From Janthinobacterium sp. 64 (lineage in GTDB: Bacteria > Pseudomonadota > Gammaproteobacteria > Burkholderiales > Burkholderiaceae_D), in contig NZ_PHUG01000001.1 of NCBI RefSeq assembly GCF_002813325.1, forward strand, positions 5,146,001-5,210,000: a DNA stretch of 64,000 nt. The letters are read 5' to 3'. The notes under the pieces are model-generated. The model ran no database searches. It saw only the letters and a program-made list of their open reading frames with translations, and had not been told where the DNA came from. Numbering within the stretch: the first letter of the stretch is position 1; every line of letters begins with the position of its first letter. This document shows, one piece after another, positions 62,497-64,000 of the stretch. Position numbers and translations under genes: made by a program.

Positions 62497-62518
62497 TGGT
62501 AATGCACTCGCATTACCA
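62497..62518 (+). promoter_or_regulatory. Operator/promoter of the prlF-yhaV operon
   Basis: TGGTAATGC (62497-62505) and GCATTACCA (62510-62518) are perfect 9-bp inverted arms around ACTC. A TTGACT -35 hexamer (62491-62496) touches the left arm, and TACCAT (62514-62519), 17 bases after it, can be the -10. The operator therefore fills the spacer, fitting autorepression by the toxin-antitoxin pair. Confidence 0.7.
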
Positions 62519-62547
62519 TGTGAGTATCCTTGTAACCGGAGAGCATC

Positions 62548-62877
62548 ATGTCCGCTAACCACGACATCGAATCCACGCTGACCGACCGCTACCAGACCAC
62601 TGTGCCGGAAACCGTGCGTCGCGCCTTGCGGTTGGGCAAGCGGGACAAGATCCACTACGCCGTTCGCCCGAATGGCGAAGTGGTCATGACGCGCGCCGAC
62701 GCTTCTGCAGGCAATGACCCGGTGCTGGGGCAGTTCCTGGGCTTCCTGGCACGCGACCTCGCCAGTCATCCTGAACGTCTGATGGCTGTGGATGCTGCCC
62801 TCGTCCAGCGCCTGCGAGCGCTGGTAGGTGATGTCGAAGTCGAGCTCGATGTTGCCTTGCCTGCGGACGATGAATGA
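62548..62877 (+). CDS. prlF: PrlF-type antitoxin (AbrB-like)
   Basis: 109 aa from ATG 62548 with GGAGA upstream. The N-terminal SpoVT/AbrB domain is visible in ESTLTDRYQTTVPETVRRAL and LGKRDKIHYAVRPNGEVVM. The C-terminal helical part (FLGFLARDLASHPERLMAVD) should bind the toxin. It overlaps yhaV by four bases (ATGA) and has a perfect palindromic operator upstream. It neutralises YhaV and represses the operon. Confidence 0.9.
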   Translation: MSANHDIESTLTDRYQTTVPETVRRALRLGKRDKIHYAVRPNGEVVMTRADASAGNDPVLGQFLGFLARDLASHPERLMAVDAALVQRLRALVGDVEVELDVALPADDE

Positions 62878-63380
62878 GCACGGACAAGACTGCGCCGCTG
62901 GTCATTCATGGATGGACAGTATTTGTCCATCCTCTATTCCTTGCGCAGATTGAGGCGCTGGTTCTGCAGGTCGAGTCGCTCAAGCAGAAGGATCCGGTCG
63001 GCTACGTGAAGAAGAATGCCAGCAAGCGGCTGGCCGCTATCACCAGGTTGGCGTTCGATGTCATTCCACAAGATCCCGCACGCCCCGAGTATCGGCAAGG
63101 CGGTACACTCGGCGATGCGCATAAACACTGGTTCCGGGCCAAGTTTTTCCAGCAATACAGACTGTTCTTCCGCTATCACGCAGCTGCCAAGGTACTCGTG
63201 TTTGCATGGGTTAATGACGACGACAGCAAGCGTGCCTATGAGAGCAGCGAAGACGCTTACCGCGTGTTCCGCAAGATGCTGGAGGGTGGGCATCCGCCCG
63301 ATGATTGGGATATGTTGCTTGCGGAGGCCAGGGCCGAGAATGCCCGTCTGCGGAGCTTGCTTGCAGGGATTGAGGAGTAG
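62874..63380 (+). CDS. yhaV: YhaV-family toxin (ribonuclease)
   Basis: 168 aa from ATG 62874. Family segments IHGWTVFVHPLFLAQIEALV, KKNASKRLAAITRLAFDVIP, HKHWFRAKFFQQYRLFFRYH and VFAWVNDDDSKRAYESSEDA are well conserved; YhaV is a RelE-superfamily mRNA interferase. Coupled to prlF by an ATGA overlap. It sits in the host flank, outside the island. Confidence 0.92.
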   Translation: MSTDKTAPLVIHGWTVFVHPLFLAQIEALVLQVESLKQKDPVGYVKKNASKRLAAITRLAFDVIPQDPARPEYRQGGTLGDAHKHWFRAKFFQQYRLFFRYHAAAKVLVFAWVNDDDSKRAYESSEDAYRVFRKMLEGGHPPDDWDMLLAEARAENARLRSLLAGIEE

Positions 63381-63432
63381 GTAGCGATTGTTGCAGGCTG
63401 GGCTGGGCTAAGGCCTGCTCACCCCAGGCAAC

Positions 63433-63801
63433 CTAGCAAATCGATCCAGCAATGCTTTTGCCACTGCGCAAGTTAAAGCCGAAGTGGCAGCTATAGCCGT
63501 CATGATCCCGGACACAGGAAACATTTTCCTTGTCGCGTTGCCGATAACCTTTCTCCAAACTGCAGCGCTCTTTCGAGTCCGGAGCCATGGAGTCAAACAT
63601 GTCCTTGGCCACGGTCCCCGTGACCATGAAAGAAATCTTGCGTTCATGCGGTGTGGGCGGCTGTTGCTCGCCCAAGGTATTCGAATAGATCAGATAAGAA
63701 CCCTTGAACGGTTGGTATTCGCCCCAGTCGCTGTTGCCAGCAGCATAAGCCAGTGAAAACACGGTGAGGGCGCCGAACGCCATAGCCCACAGTTTCTTCA
63801 T
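63433..63801 (-). CDS. Exported hypothetical protein, 122 aa
   Basis: Signal peptide MKKLWAMAFGALTVFSLAYA with cleavage near AYA-AG. The mature part is about 100 residues with four cysteines (RCSLEKGY, VSCVRDHDGYSCHFG, SIC end) that could form two disulfides. No known domain. It lies one base after the stop of the gene to its right, so both may be one operon. Confidence 0.68.
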   Translation of the reverse strand: MKKLWAMAFGALTVFSLAYAAGNSDWGEYQPFKGSYLIYSNTLGEQQPPTPHERKISFMVTGTVAKDMFDSMAPDSKERCSLEKGYRQRDKENVSCVRDHDGYSCHFGFNLRSGKSIAGSIC

Positions 63802-63802
63802 G

Positions 63803-64000
63803 TCAGGTACTCAGTTCCAGGTGAAAGTGATGGTCGTGATTCTTGAATGGCGTCACGAGAGGAATGCCGGTATCGTTAAACAGCACCCTGCGCACACTGG
63901 CATGGGCGCGAAAAAGTGCGATGAGCTTTGCCGTCGCGGTTTGATCGTATTCTTTGTTGTACCAATATACTGGAATGGGCAGGCCATCTTTGCGCAATGG
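63803..64000 (-). CDS. C-terminal part of a probable peptidoglycan hydrolase (continues past the window edge)
   Basis: The frame stays open to the last base. The end reads VLFNDTGIPLVTPFKNHDHH then FHLELST; a His-x-x-His-Phe-His ending is typical of LAS-type peptidases such as MepA-like murein endopeptidases, where it binds zinc. Only ~65 residues are seen, so the assignment is tentative. Next to it lies the exported 122-aa gene. Confidence 0.5.
   Translation of the reverse strand, partial: PLRKDGLPIPVYWYNKEYDQTATAKLIALFRAHASVRRVLFNDTGIPLVTPFKNHDHHFHLELST

Overview
The window looks like a chromosome segment of a beta-proteobacterium of the Oxalobacteraceae (Janthinobacterium, Massilia or Duganella type), interrupted by a mobile genomic island of about 43.6 kb. 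The organism call is inferred from the GC-rich flanking genes, their codon use and recalled protein similarity. No database search was run.

Left host flank (1-2869): the end of an FMN azoreductase gene, two small genes, a nicotinamidase-family gene, and the first 223 codons of pncB (nicotinate phosphoribosyltransferase). Right host flank (46469-64000): the last 173 codons of the same pncB, then ordinary chromosomal genes. These include an ABM monooxygenase, a DJ-1/PfpI protein, a NarX/NarL-like two-component pair with a Crp/Fnr regulator, an MFS exporter, an HxlR regulator overlapping a dadA-like gene, MerR and LysR regulators, an SDR enzyme, an SMP-30-like lipoprotein, two proteins that may be immunity proteins, a histidine kinase and a prlF-yhaV toxin-antitoxin pair.

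The island (2870-46468) splits host pncB directly after the conserved His-Glu-Tyr codons of the active-site region. At its right end it carries three large recombinase-type genes and a small helix-turn-helix gene, all reading inward; this matches the ginABCD module of GInt-type islands. Imperfect terminal inverted repeats (17 of 23 positions) and the short repeat AATAC mark both ends. At its left end, in line with the disrupted host gene, it carries a complete but diverged pncB. Inserting the element therefore breaks a housekeeping gene and supplies a replacement. The replacement is recoded at the target site (CAC GAA TGG instead of CAT GAA TAC).

Island cargo from left to right: a replacement pncB; a small HTH protein and a SRAP (YedK/HMCES) peptidase; an OLD-family ATPase-nuclease with a small partner; a LexA-controlled imuA-imuB-dnaE2 mutasome; two small unknown genes and a decayed gene; an unrecognised two-gene operon (helical protein plus AAA ATPase with a C-terminal HhH domain); a complete type II CBASS operon (patatin phospholipase, DncV-like CD-NTase, Cap2 E1/E2, Cap3 JAB) with a divergent XRE regulator; an HNH gene sitting between two GC-rich, hairpin-dense non-coding blocks; a possible RNA-repair group (KptA and two HAD phosphatases of the SAK type); three exported proteins; two small regulators; and a 1944-residue Cap4-like nuclease fused to a STAND NTPase (Avs-like).

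Together the island reads as an anti-phage and DNA/RNA-damage-response island that uses gene replacement to enter a conserved metabolic gene safely.
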